Assembly (NCBI RefSeq): GCF_030817495.1
Contig: NZ_JAUSZK010000001.1
Location: 4,257,001-4,321,000, forward strand
Direction: 5' to 3'
Length of the DNA stretch: 64,000 nucleotides
From: Streptomyces sp. V3I7
Lineage (GTDB): Bacteria; Actinomycetota; Actinomycetes; Streptomycetales; Streptomycetaceae
The notes beneath the pieces are model-generated. The model was not told where the DNA came from and did no database searches. It saw nothing but the letters and a program-made list of their open reading frames with translations. The translations under genes and the position numbers were made by a program. Positions 54,586-63,061 of the stretch are shown here, piece by piece (within the stretch, counting starts at the first letter, position 1; each line of letters begins with the position of its first letter).

Positions 54586-55287
54586 ATGAACTCCCGTCAG
54601 CGCCGCGGCGTGATACTCCTCGTCCTGTCGGTTCTCTGCGCGCTCGGCGCGTTCGCCGGCGTGCTCTCCGTCATCGACGACGTGAAGTCCGAGGTCGGCC
54701 CCGAGGTCACCGCGTACCGGGTCGGCTCCGACGACGTGGCGCCGTACCAGAAGCTGGACGCGGGCCAGTTCGAGCGGGTCCGGATGCCCCGGCGCTGGCT
54801 GTCGCCCAACGCGGTCACCGACCTGCGGCAGATCCAGGGCAAGATCGCCGTGACCACCCTGCGCAAGGGCTCCCTGCTCCAGACCGACATGATCGTGGCC
54901 CGGCCCGCGCTCCAGGCCGGCCAGCAGGAGGTCGCGATCATGATCGACGCGGCCACCGGGGTGGCGGGGAAGATCACCCCCGGTGCGCGGGTCAACGTCT
55001 ACGCCACCTTCGAGGGCCGGCGGCAGGGCGACCCCGACCAGTCCCGGATCATCGTGACGAACGCCCGGGTCATCGACGTCGGCAAGCCCACCCAGGAGTC
55101 GGACAACCGTACGCAGCGGCCCACCGACGTCGCCCCGATCACCTTCGCGCTGTCCACCGTCGACGCCCAGCGCCTCACGTACGCCGAGTCGTTCGCCCAG
55201 CGGGTGCGGCTCGCCCTCGTGGCGCCCGGCAGCGAGACCGCCGTCCCGGACAAGGACCGCACCTACGAACTCGCCACGGACAAGTGA
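54586..55287 (+). CDS. CpaB/RcpC-like SAF-domain protein of Flp pilus assembly
   Basis: 233 residues. An N-terminal membrane helix (about 7-28, GVILLVLSVLCALGAFAGVL) is followed by an SAF domain (AYRVGSDDVAPYQKLDAGQF and then KGSLLQTDMI). The RcpC-type domain has EVAIMIDAATGVAGKITPGA, RVNVYATFEG and VTNARVIDVG, ending with AQRLTYAESFAQRVRLALVA. The protein is thought to sit outside the membrane at the base of the pilus. ATG 54586 has GGTTGCAGG upstream. It begins the core tad gene order here. Confidence 0.88.
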   Translation: MNSRQRRGVILLVLSVLCALGAFAGVLSVIDDVKSEVGPEVTAYRVGSDDVAPYQKLDAGQFERVRMPRRWLSPNAVTDLRQIQGKIAVTTLRKGSLLQTDMIVARPALQAGQQEVAIMIDAATGVAGKITPGARVNVYATFEGRRQGDPDQSRIIVTNARVIDVGKPTQESDNRTQRPTDVAPITFALSTVDAQRLTYAESFAQRVRLALVAPGSETAVPDKDRTYELATDK

Positions 55288-55299
55288 GAGGCGGCCCGC

Positions 55300-56559
55300 A
55301 TGCCCACCAGAATCCTCGCGGCCGCCTCGGACCCGGACGCCGTACGCTCCCTCACGACGCTGCTCAGCCAGCTCCCGGACGCCGAACCGCTCGTCCCCGT
55401 GAGCGACTCCACCCAGCTGATCGACACCCTCGCCCGGCTCGCCGCCGAGTCCACGGACGAGCTGCCCGAGGTCGTCGTCGTCCACGAGGGCATCGGCCCC
55501 GTCCCCGCGCTGGAGCTGATCCGCGAGATCGCCCTGCGCTTCCCGGCCGCGGGCGTCATCCTCGTCACCTCCGACCCCGGCCCCGCCCTCTTCGCGGCTG
55601 CCATGGACTCCGGCGCCCGCGGCCTGGTCGCCCTGCCGCTCGGCTACGAGGAACTGGCCAACCGCGTCCAGGCCGTGGCCCAGTGGTCCGTCGGCGTACG
55701 CCGGCACCTCGGCCACGGCCCCGAGGCGCTCGCCGGGAGCGGCGGCACCGTCGTCACGGTCAGCGGAGCCAAGGGAGGCGTCGGCGCCACCCTCACCGCC
55801 ATCCAGATCGCCCTCGCCGCCCAGGCCTCCGGCCGCGCCACCGCCCTGGTCGACCTGGACCTCCAGACCGGCGACATCGCCTCCTTCCTGGACGTGCAGT
55901 ACCGCCGCTCGGTCGCCGACCTCGCCGCCATCACCGACCTCTCCCCGCGCGTCCTCGCCGACGCCGTCTTCCGTCACGACACCGGGCTCGCCCTGCTCCT
56001 CGCCCCCGGCGAGGGCGAACGCGGCGAGGAGGTCACCGACCACGCCACCCGCCAGATCCTCGGCGTCCTGCGCTCCCGCTACGAGGTCGTGGTCGTCGAC
56101 TGCGGCGCCCAGCTCACCGGCGCGAGCGCGGTCGCGGTCGAACTGGCCGACACCGCGCTGCTGCTGACCACCCCCGACGTGGTCGCCGTCCGCGCCGCCA
56201 AGCGCACCGTCCGGATGTGGGACCGGCTCCAGATCCGCAAGGCCGAGGAGACCACGTCCGTCGTCAACCGCCTCGGCCGCGGTACGGACATCCAGCCGTC
56301 CCTCGTCCAGCGCATCACCGGCACCGCCCTGGCCCGCACCGCCATTCCCGCCCACTTCAAGGAACTCCAGGCCGTCGTGGACGCGGGCCGGGTGCACGAG
56401 CTGGACGGCAAGAGCACCGTGCGGCAGGCGATGTGGGCGCTCGCCGCCGAACTCGGTCTGGTCCAGCCGCCCGAGGCGGGCCGGCGGGGCCACGGCGGCC
56501 GGCCGCGCGGCGACCGGGGGGCGGTGAGCCTCAGGTGGCGCAAGGACACGGGCGGATGA
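55300..56559 (+). CDS. tadZ: TadZ/CpaE-like ATPase
   Basis: 419 residues. The N-terminal receiver-like domain (about 1-120) is followed by a MinD/ParA-type ATPase with the deviant Walker A VTVSGAKGGVGATLTAIQ, ALVDLDLQTGDIASFLDV and the Walker B-like YEVVVVDCGAQLTGAS. TadZ proteins mark the cell position of pilus assembly. The C-terminal tail is Gly/Arg-rich. It begins 12 bp after the cpaB-like gene and overlaps the TadE-like gene by 4 bp. Confidence 0.9.
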   Translation: MPTRILAAASDPDAVRSLTTLLSQLPDAEPLVPVSDSTQLIDTLARLAAESTDELPEVVVVHEGIGPVPALELIREIALRFPAAGVILVTSDPGPALFAAAMDSGARGLVALPLGYEELANRVQAVAQWSVGVRRHLGHGPEALAGSGGTVVTVSGAKGGVGATLTAIQIALAAQASGRATALVDLDLQTGDIASFLDVQYRRSVADLAAITDLSPRVLADAVFRHDTGLALLLAPGEGERGEEVTDHATRQILGVLRSRYEVVVVDCGAQLTGASAVAVELADTALLLTTPDVVAVRAAKRTVRMWDRLQIRKAEETTSVVNRLGRGTDIQPSLVQRITGTALARTAIPAHFKELQAVVDAGRVHELDGKSTVRQAMWALAAELGLVQPPEAGRRGHGGRPRGDRGAVSLRWRKDTGG

Positions 56560-56936
56560 GGCGGCCCGGAAGGGACGCGGGCCAGGTCAGCGTCGAGTTC
56601 CTCGGCATGACCCCGCTGATCCTGATCACGCTGGTGGTGGTGTGGCAGTGCGTGCTCGTGGGGTACACCTTCACCCTCGCCGGGAACGCTGCCGACGAGG
56701 CCGTGCGCGCGGGGACGGCGGCGTCGCCGGGGGAGCGGCAGGGCGCGTGCAGACAGGCGGGACTGCGGAACCTGCCGGGGGCCTGGCGGGGGGACGCGGC
56801 GGTGGACTGCACCACGGGCGGCGGCTATGTGCGCGCCGAGGTCGGCCTCAAGGTGCCCGTCCTCTTCCCGGGCGCGCTCGCCTTCCCGTTCACCGTACGG
56901 GGCCATGCGGGCGCCGTGGAGGAGGCGAGGGACTGA
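56556..56936 (+). CDS. TadE-like minor pseudopilin (first of two)
   Basis: 126 residues. A short basic leader ends in DAGQVSVEFLGMTPLILITL, a type IV-like pseudopilin motif with Glu at position 5 after a putative cleavage point, followed by a hydrophobic helix (about 17-38). The C-terminal domain has two Cys (GACRQAG and VDCTTGG) suited to a disulfide. It overlaps tadZ by 4 bp and the next gene begins 1 bp after its stop. Confidence 0.85.
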   Translation: MRRPGRDAGQVSVEFLGMTPLILITLVVVWQCVLVGYTFTLAGNAADEAVRAGTAASPGERQGACRQAGLRNLPGAWRGDAAVDCTTGGGYVRAEVGLKVPVLFPGALAFPFTVRGHAGAVEEARD

Positions 56937-56937
56937 G

Positions 56938-57387
56938 ATGCCGTACGGACGCGAGCGGAAGGCGTACGGGCGCAAGCGGAAGCGGTACGAGCGCGGGCGG
57001 AAGGCGTACGGGCGCGGGCGGAAGGCGTACGGACGCGGTCGCCGCAGCCGGGCCGACGCCGGGCAGGTCGCCATCGAGTACCTCGGGTTCGTGCCGATCC
57101 TGATCCTCCTCGCCCTGGCCGGGGTGCAGATCGGGCTGATCGCGTACGCCGGGCAGCAGGCGGGCACGGCGGCCCGGGCCGGGGCGCGCGCCGCCTCCCT
57201 CGGGGACAGCTCCGAGACGGCGTGCGGACAGGCGGTCAGCGGCTGGCTCGCCGGCGGGACGGGATGCCCGTCGGCGTACTCCGGCAAGGAGGTCACCGTC
57301 ACCGCCACCGTCGCCATCCCGTCGGTCGTCCCCGGCTGGGACTTCGGTGGCGCCCGCAAGTCCGCCACCATGCCGCTCGACCACTGA
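56938..57387 (+). CDS. TadE-like minor pseudopilin with repetitive Arg/Tyr-rich N-terminus
   Basis: 149 residues. After the ATG come five 7-residue units of the pattern (K/P/R)xYGRxRK, about 35 residues with very high positive charge. The usual pseudopilin segment follows: ADAGQVAIEYLGFVPILILL, with the G/xxxxE cleavage pattern, then a hydrophobic helix and a globular part with two Cys (TACGQ and GTGCPS). The paralog before it lacks such an extension. The repeat would remain in the cytoplasm and be removed if processing occurs at the Gly. Confidence 0.85.
   Translation: MPYGRERKAYGRKRKRYERGRKAYGRGRKAYGRGRRSRADAGQVAIEYLGFVPILILLALAGVQIGLIAYAGQQAGTAARAGARAASLGDSSETACGQAVSGWLAGGTGCPSAYSGKEVTVTATVAIPSVVPGWDFGGARKSATMPLDH
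56941..57045 (+). repeat. Five 21-bp tandem repeats inside the second tadE-like gene
   Basis: Units at 56941-56961, 56962-56982, 56983-57003, 57004-57024 and 57025-57045 follow the pattern GCGTACGGGCGCGGGCGGAAG's first 20 bases with a few changes each. The repeat length is a multiple of three, so unit gain or loss would keep the reading frame. Confidence 0.85.
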
Positions 57388-57411
57388 CCCGACCGAGGAG
57401 CAGCCGAACCC

Positions 57412-58749
57412 ATGAGCCTGCGCTCACGCATCAACTCCCCCGAGGAGCAGGGCAGCCGGGGCGAGGACGGTCACCTGGTCGCCTCGTACCGGGCCAAGCT
57501 CCTGGAGGAGATCGACCTCGCGGAGATGAGCACGCTCGCCGCGACCGAACGCCGGGTGCGCCTGGAGCGGGTGCTCGGGCACATCATCAGCCGCGAGGGC
57601 CCGGTCCTGTCGACGGCCGAACGCGCCCAGCTGATCCGCCGGGTGGTCGACGAGGCACTCGGCCTCGGCATCCTCGAACCGCTCCTGGAGGACGCGTCCA
57701 TCACCGAGATCATGGTGAACGGACCGGACGCGATCTTCGTCGAACGCGGCGGCCGCGTCGAGCAGTTGCCGCTGCGCTTCGCCTCCGCCGAGCAGCTGAT
57801 GCAGACCATCGAGCGGATCGTCTCGACGGTCAACCGCCGGGTCGACGAGTCCAATCCGATGGTCGACGCCCGCCTGCCCTCCGGCGAGCGCGTCAACGTC
57901 ATCATCCCGCCGCTGTCCCTCTCCGGGCCCATCCTCACCATCCGCCGCTTCCCACGCTCCTTCACCCTCCACGAGCTGATCGGCTTCGGCTCGCTCGACG
58001 AGCACATGGTGTTCCTGCTCGCGGCCCTGGTGCAGGCGAAGTTCAACATCATCGTCTCGGGCGCCACCGGCACCGGCAAGACGACCCTGCTCAACGCCCT
58101 GTCCGGGCTGATCCCGGCGCACGAGCGCATCATCACCATCGAGGACTCCGCCGAACTCCAGCTCCAGCAGCAGCACGTCGTCCGCCTGGAGTCCCGGCCG
58201 CCGAACGTCGAGGGCAAGGGCCAGATCACCATCCGCGACCTGGTCCGCAACTCGCTGCGCATGCGTCCCGACCGCATCGTCGTCGGCGAGGTCCGCGGCG
58301 GCGAGTCCCTGGACATGCTCCAGGCCATGTCGACGGGCCACGACGGCTCGCTGGCCACCGTGCACGCCAACAGCGCCGAGGACGCCCTCACCCGGCTCCA
58401 GACCCTCGCGTCCATGTCCGACGTCGAGGTCCCCTTCGTCGCCCTGCACGACCAGATCAACAGCGCCGTCGACGTCCTCGTCCAGCTCACCCGCTTCGCC
58501 GACGGCGCCCGCCGCATCACCGAGATCGCCCTGCTCGACAGCCACGGCGGCGAGCCCTACCGGCTGGCGACGGTGGCCCGCTTCCACGCCCGGCCCATGA
58601 GCCCCGACGGCCGGATCCACGGCACCTTCGAGCACTTCCCCCTGCCGCGCCGCACCGCCGACCGCCTCCACATGGCGAGCCAGTCCCTGCCGCAGGCCTT
58701 CGGCGTCGCCCGGAGCGCGGACCAGCTCGCCACCCGAGAAGCCAGGTAG
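57412..58749 (+). CDS. tadA: TadA/CpaF-type pilus assembly ATPase
   Basis: 445 residues of the type II/IV secretion ATPase family. An N-terminal domain has LLEDASITEIMVNGPDAIFV. The Walker A is IIVSGATGTGKTTLLNALSG (about 220-235), the Asp box IITIEDSAELQLQQ, Walker B region DRIVVGEVRGGESLDML, and the His box TGHDGSLATVHANSAEDAL. It powers extension of the Flp pilus at the inner face of the membrane. ATG 57412 has GAGGAG upstream, 24 bp after the tadE-like gene. Confidence 0.95.
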   Translation: MSLRSRINSPEEQGSRGEDGHLVASYRAKLLEEIDLAEMSTLAATERRVRLERVLGHIISREGPVLSTAERAQLIRRVVDEALGLGILEPLLEDASITEIMVNGPDAIFVERGGRVEQLPLRFASAEQLMQTIERIVSTVNRRVDESNPMVDARLPSGERVNVIIPPLSLSGPILTIRRFPRSFTLHELIGFGSLDEHMVFLLAALVQAKFNIIVSGATGTGKTTLLNALSGLIPAHERIITIEDSAELQLQQQHVVRLESRPPNVEGKGQITIRDLVRNSLRMRPDRIVVGEVRGGESLDMLQAMSTGHDGSLATVHANSAEDALTRLQTLASMSDVEVPFVALHDQINSAVDVLVQLTRFADGARRITEIALLDSHGGEPYRLATVARFHARPMSPDGRIHGTFEHFPLPRRTADRLHMASQSLPQAFGVARSADQLATREAR

Positions 58750-58761
58750 GCAGGAAACTTC

Positions 58762-59706
58762 ATGGAACTCAAGCCCCTCATCACGCTCACCACCGGCGTC
58801 GCCCTGCTGACCTGCGTCCTGGCCGTGGCCGGCCTCCACACCTACGCCGCGGGCCGCGCCCAGCGTGCCGCCCTCGTCGACCGCCTCACCCGCGCCGGCG
58901 AGGTCCCCGTCACCGGCCGGCGGCGCCACTTCAGCGACCTCGACCGCCGGCTGCGCCGCACCCGGTTCGGCCGACACCTCGAACTCCGCCTGGCAGCCAC
59001 GGGCTTGGACATCACCCCGGGCGAGTTCACCGCCGGTATGCTCGCCGTCGTCGCCGCCCTGTGGCTCATCGGCCAGGCCGCCCTCGCCCCCTTCTTCGGC
59101 CCCCTCGCCGGACTCCTCGGTATCTGGGCCGCCTTCCAGTTCCTCAACTGGCGGCGGGACAAGCGCATCGAGCGGTTCATCAACCAACTTCCCGAACTGG
59201 CCCGCATCCTGGCCAACGCCACCCACGCCGGACTCGCCCTGCGCACGGCGATCGGCATGGCGGCGGAGGAGCTGGAAGCCCCGGCGGGCGAGGAACTGGC
59301 CAAGGTCGCCGACCAGTTGGCCATCGGCCACTCCATGGACGACGCCCTCGGTGAACTGGCCGAGCGCCTCCCCTCACGCGAACTGGTCGTCCTGGTCACC
59401 ACCCTGGTCCTGTCCCACAAGGCGGGCGGCCAGGTCGTCGGCGCGCTGCGCAACCTCACCGAGACCCTGGAGGAGCGCAAGGAGACCCGGCGCGAGATCC
59501 GAACCCAGCTCTCCCAGGTGACGATGACCTCGTACGCCGTCCCCGTCATGGGCGTCGGCGCCCTCTTCCTCATGGACGGCGTCAAGCAGGGCGCCCTGGA
59601 ACGCATGACGGGCTCGGCCATCGGCCAGGCCTGCGTGATCACCGCGTTCGCGCTGTACGTGGTCGGCTTCGTCCTCATCCGCCGGCTGAGCCGGATCGAC
59701 GTCTGA
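58762..59706 (+). CDS. tadB: TadB-type integral membrane platform protein (T2SSF)
   Basis: 314 residues. An N-terminal membrane helix, a second pair of helices around 95-130, the cytoplasmic T2SSF domain (about 140-270, RFINQLPELARILANATHAG, and then LSHKAGGQVVGALRNLTETL) and C-terminal helices (GQACVITAFALYVVGFVLI). It forms the membrane platform with TadC. It begins 12 bp after tadA. Confidence 0.92.
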   Translation: MELKPLITLTTGVALLTCVLAVAGLHTYAAGRAQRAALVDRLTRAGEVPVTGRRRHFSDLDRRLRRTRFGRHLELRLAATGLDITPGEFTAGMLAVVAALWLIGQAALAPFFGPLAGLLGIWAAFQFLNWRRDKRIERFINQLPELARILANATHAGLALRTAIGMAAEELEAPAGEELAKVADQLAIGHSMDDALGELAERLPSRELVVLVTTLVLSHKAGGQVVGALRNLTETLEERKETRREIRTQLSQVTMTSYAVPVMGVGALFLMDGVKQGALERMTGSAIGQACVITAFALYVVGFVLIRRLSRIDV

Positions 59707-59728
59707 GAAGCGGGAAGGGAGCCGACTG

Positions 59729-60616
59729 ATGGCACTGCTGCTGGCACTCCTCATGGGCCTCGCCGTCTGGGGCGTCTTCGCGGGCATCCGCATGTACCGG
59801 TCGGAGACCAAGCTGCCCTCCGACCTGGCGCTGGCCCTGGAGGTCGGCGCCACCCGCACGGGCGCGGTGGACTCGCTGATCGACCGCATGGGCATGCGCT
59901 GGGCCCCCGCCGTCCTGCGCCTCATGGGCCCCCAGCGGGTGGCGAGGTACCGCCGCAGGATCGACCTCGCCGGGAACCCCGGCGGCCTGACCATCGACCG
60001 CTACGCCGCACGCCGGGCGGTGTACGGCGCGCTCGGCGGCGTCGGCTGCCTGGTGATGCTGCTGCGGGGCGACTACTTCGTCGCGCTGCTCCTGCTCGCC
60101 TTCGGCGCGTTCTGGACCGAGGTCGGCATCTGGTCGGCCGTCCGCATCCGCAAGGACGTCATCGAGCGGACCCTGCCCGACTTCCTGGACGTACTCGCGG
60201 TCGTGGTCAGCGCCGGCCTCGGCTTCCGCCAGGCCCTGGACCGCGTCGCCGACCGCTACGAGGGCCCGTGGGCCGACGAACTGCGCATCACCCTGCGCCA
60301 GATGGACCTCGGCATGAGCCGCCGCGAGGCCTTCGCTGAGCTGAGGCGGAGGAACGACTCCGAGCAAGTGGCCATGTTCGTCTCGGCGTTGCAGCAGGGC
60401 GAGGAACTGGGCGCGCCGATCGTCGACACGCTCGTCTCCCTCGCCAAGGACATGCGCCGCACCGACGCCCAGAACGCCCGCCGAAAGGCCGCCCGCGCGG
60501 TGCCCAAGGCCACGCTGATGATCACCACGTTCATGGTCCCGGCGACGATGCTCCTGCTCGCCGCGGGCCTGCTGCTCGGCTCCGGGGTGGACTTCGGCAC
60601 GATCACGGGGAAGTAG
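59729..60616 (+). CDS. tadC: TadC-type integral membrane platform protein (T2SSF)
   Basis: 295 residues with the same layout as TadB: an N-terminal helix, a helix pair around 95-130 and a T2SSF domain (TLPDFLDVLAVVVSAGLGFR, then ALQQGEELGAPIVDTLVSLA). The C-terminal helix pair has MITTFMVPATMLLLAAGLLL. It starts 22 bp after tadB with GGGAAGGGAG upstream. It ends the assembly-machine part of the locus; a 294-bp gap precedes the pilin. Confidence 0.92.
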   Translation: MALLLALLMGLAVWGVFAGIRMYRSETKLPSDLALALEVGATRTGAVDSLIDRMGMRWAPAVLRLMGPQRVARYRRRIDLAGNPGGLTIDRYAARRAVYGALGGVGCLVMLLRGDYFVALLLLAFGAFWTEVGIWSAVRIRKDVIERTLPDFLDVLAVVVSAGLGFRQALDRVADRYEGPWADELRITLRQMDLGMSRREAFAELRRRNDSEQVAMFVSALQQGEELGAPIVDTLVSLAKDMRRTDAQNARRKAARAVPKATLMITTFMVPATMLLLAAGLLLGSGVDFGTITGK

Positions 60617-60629
60617 GGGGTTTGGTGTG

Positions 60630-60643
60630 TGTGCAGCTGCACA
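60630..60643. promoter_or_regulatory. Perfect 14-bp palindrome between tadC and the pilin gene
   Basis: TGTGCAGCTGCACA is a full palindrome 14 bp after the tadC stop and about 270 bp before the pilin start. The gap (60617-60910) contains no gene I trust and presumably carries the pilin promoter. The palindrome could be an operator or a short transcript-end hairpin. Confidence 0.35.
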
Positions 60644-60910
60644 GCAGAGTCCTCAACTTCCCTTTGTTCATGGCGTATTGCGTGACCGAGTCTTTCGCAA
60701 CTGCAATCGCGTGTGGGACAGTTCGTTGAGGTCGCGGAGGGGAAGGAAGTCAGGTCCAGAGGTGGCGTGAAATAACCCGTTGGGGGAGGTTGGACGTGGC
60801 TCGAGAGCCAGCACCCTTTGGGAGACAGGGTATTGCTGCATACGTTGGACTCGCTGACAGCCGCGCCGGCAAGGTGCAGGCTGGACGTGTGACCCACGGA
60901 GGGGGACAGG

Positions 60911-61108
60911 ATGAGCAACTGGATCAACACCACCGTCGCGTACCTGCAGGCCCGCGTCGCCCGCAACGACAAGGGGCAGACCGCTGTGGAGTACCTGGGC
61001 ATCATCGCGGTGGTGGTGGCGATCGTGCTGGCGATCACGGGGACGAGCATCGGGCAGACGATTTTCGATGCCATCACGTCCAAGATCGCAGAGGTCACCG
61101 GCATCTGA
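60911..61108 (+). CDS. flp: Flp-family pilin
   Basis: 65 residues. A basic leader (about 1-21, ending ARNDKG) precedes the mature start QTAVEYLGIIAVVVAIVLAI, which has the Flp hallmark of Glu-Tyr at positions 5-6 after the cleaved Gly. The rest is a hydrophobic helix and a short tail. It is the main subunit of the thin pilus. ATG 60911 follows GGGGGACAGG. The prepilin peptidase is not encoded in the window. Confidence 0.94.
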   Translation: MSNWINTTVAYLQARVARNDKGQTAVEYLGIIAVVVAIVLAITGTSIGQTIFDAITSKIAEVTGI

Positions 61109-61698
61109 CACGCCCCCGTACACACCGCGACGCAGGGCAGGCCTTCCCCATCTACATCACGGTGGTGGCGGGTCTGCTCTTTCTCGCGTTCGCCTATCTC
61201 GCGGTCGGCCAGGCGGCGGTCAACCGGAACGGCGCCCAGACCGCCGCGGACGCGGCCGCGCTGGCGGCGGCCCAGAAAACCCGTGACCAACTCGCGGGCG
61301 CCTGGGTCGAGGACGTCCTCGACCCCACCAAGTGGCGGGACATCTTCGAGGGCCATGGGGGTCTCGACTCGTGCTGGCGCGCCGACGAGTTGGCCGCCCG
61401 GAACGATGCCGCGGTGACCAACTGTGCCTGGGACGGCGTCCTCCGCTACACGGTCGACGTCCGGACGAACAAGCCGGTCGGGAACTCCATCGTCCCCGGT
61501 ACGGAGAGCATCAGGTCGAAGGCGTCCGCCACGGCCGTGATCGAGCCGCTGTGCACCTTCGAGGACCCGGGCGAGGACGCCGGTGACGACGTACTGCCCC
61601 AGCTCAACTGCAAGGACAGGGACTGGGATCTGGATCCGCACGACCCCGAGGACCTGCCCGGACCCGAGGACCTCTTCGACGTCCACCTGGCCGACTGA
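61105..61698 (+). CDS. TadG-like pilus assembly protein, apparent CTG start
   Basis: 197 residues. The N-terminus HRDAGQAFPIYITVVAGLLF, then VNRNGAQTAADAAALAAAQK, is the TadE/TadG (pseudopilin-like) pattern. The remainder is hydrophilic with several Cys (DSCWRA, TNCAW, PLCTF, QLNCK) and a very acidic C-terminus. In this frame there is no ATG, GTG or TTG close to the conserved start; CTG 61105, overlapping the pilin stop as CTGA with AGAGG 10 bp upstream, is the best candidate. The von Willebrand domain of long TadG proteins is missing. Confidence 0.75.
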   Translation: MTRPRTHRDAGQAFPIYITVVAGLLFLAFAYLAVGQAAVNRNGAQTAADAAALAAAQKTRDQLAGAWVEDVLDPTKWRDIFEGHGGLDSCWRADELAARNDAAVTNCAWDGVLRYTVDVRTNKPVGNSIVPGTESIRSKASATAVIEPLCTFEDPGEDAGDDVLPQLNCKDRDWDLDPHDPEDLPGPEDLFDVHLAD

Positions 61699-61732
61699 CA
61701 AGCGAACGACGAGCAAAGAAGGAAGCAGAGCC

Positions 61733-62311
61733 ATGAGCATGCGGTTCACTGGCAAGGCCGGCAGGGGGATGGTCGCGCTGACCGTGGTGGCCGGTCTGGC
61801 CCTGGGTGCGGCCGGCTGCGGTGGTGGCGACGACGAGAAGCCCGCCGGTTCGGCGTCCGCTTCCCCCGCCGACGACGGCTCCGACCCGAAGGCCCAGGAG
61901 GGGCAGTCGGACGAGCCCTTGGCGGAGCTGAAGGGCTCGGACGGCCTGTTGCTGCGGATCACCTCCGCCCAGCGTGACTCCGGTGGCTTCGTCACGGTGA
62001 ACGGCACGCTGATGAACGAGGGGGCGAAGGGCCTCGTCATCCCGTCCGCTCTGAGCGGCAACGAGACGGAGATCATCAGGAACGGCAAGTCCCTGGGCGG
62101 GGCCACGCTGATCGACCCGCACGGCAAGAAGCGGTACTACGTCCTGCGCGACACGGAGGGCCGTCCACTCACGACCACGGGTTTCTCGACGCTCAAGGCC
62201 GGTGACGACCTCGCCGTCTTCATGCAGTTCCCGGCGCCCCCGGCGAGCACGAGCGAACTGGACTTCCAGCTACCGACATTCGCGGCCGCCACCATCAAGA
62301 TCTCCGGGTGA
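61733..62311 (+). CDS. Lipoprotein of the Flp locus
   Basis: 192 residues. The signal peptide with lipobox LALGAAGCGGG (Cys at about 29) marks it as a lipoprotein. An acidic Ser/Gly/Ala linker is followed by a beta-rich domain (about 65-190) with LLLRITSAQRDSGGFVTVNG and VFMQFPAPPASTSELDFQLP, which looks immunoglobulin-like. It precedes an OmpA-family gene by 7 bp and is likely cotranscribed. No known function. Confidence 0.85.
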   Translation: MSMRFTGKAGRGMVALTVVAGLALGAAGCGGGDDEKPAGSASASPADDGSDPKAQEGQSDEPLAELKGSDGLLLRITSAQRDSGGFVTVNGTLMNEGAKGLVIPSALSGNETEIIRNGKSLGGATLIDPHGKKRYYVLRDTEGRPLTTTGFSTLKAGDDLAVFMQFPAPPASTSELDFQLPTFAAATIKISG

Positions 62312-62318
62312 GGCCCCA

Positions 62319-62939
62319 GTGACCACCACACCCCGCCTCCCCCTCGCCGCCGCCACCGCGGCCGCCCTCCTGTTCGCCACGGCGACGGTCGCCCACGCCG
62401 ACGACGACCCCGCCGTCCCGCCGGGCACCGAGGCCTCGCCCTCCGCCCCGGTGAAGGTCGACCCCACCGACCCTGATCTGAAGCTCCCGGAGGGGGCCAC
62501 CCTCGCCGAGGCCAAGGTGCTGGACATCAAGTCGGTCGTCGAGGAGCAGAGCGGGGACGAGCGCCGTGAGGACACCAACGCCGACGTGAAGTTCGCGCTG
62601 CAGGCCGAGGTGCTGTTCGGCAAGGACAGCGCCAAGCTGAGCGGCGAGGCCAAGGCGCGGATCGAGACGATCGCGGAGGAGATCAAGAAGCAGAACGCGA
62701 CCCGGATCCGTGTCTTCGGCTTCACGGACAACCTGGGTTCCTCGGCCCACGGCGACGTCCTGTCCAAGCGGCGGGCGAACGCCGTGCAGGCGGTCCTGGA
62801 CCAGGATCTGAACGATCCGGACGTCACGTTCGAGGTGCGGGGCTACGGCGAGCAGTACCCGATCGCGGACAACTCCTCCGAGGCGGGCCGGAAGAAGAAC
62901 CGAAGGGTGGAGGTCTCCTTCCCGCGCTCGGACGGCTGA
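62319..62939 (+). CDS. Secreted OmpA-family (peptidoglycan-binding) protein
   Basis: 206 residues. A signal peptide (LPLAAATAAALLFATATVAHA) is followed by a ~70-residue linker. The OmpA-like domain (about 90-203) has ALQAEVLFGKDSAKLSGEA, IRVFGFTDNLGSSAHGDVLS and RRANAVQAVL, with the conserved Asp and Arg that bind diaminopimelate. It would anchor to the cell wall. GTG 62319 comes 7 bp after the lipoprotein stop. Confidence 0.9.
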   Translation: MTTTPRLPLAAATAAALLFATATVAHADDDPAVPPGTEASPSAPVKVDPTDPDLKLPEGATLAEAKVLDIKSVVEEQSGDERREDTNADVKFALQAEVLFGKDSAKLSGEAKARIETIAEEIKKQNATRIRVFGFTDNLGSSAHGDVLSKRRANAVQAVLDQDLNDPDVTFEVRGYGEQYPIADNSSEAGRKKNRRVEVSFPRSDG

Positions 62940-63061
62940 GGACGTCGCGAACAGCCGGCCGGCGCACCCGGGTTCCGGGGACCGCGGTTCCGGGATGTCA
63001 CGGACGGCGGCGCTGTCCCGTCGTACGAGGCGCAGGCATCTCTCGACCAAGGAGCGACACG

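Noticed and set aside
54586..62939. Locus as a type II secretion system
   Set aside because: Gene content (TadZ, TadA, TadB, TadC, TadE-like, Flp pilin) is that of a Tad/Flp pilus; no secretin or T2SS pseudopilin set.
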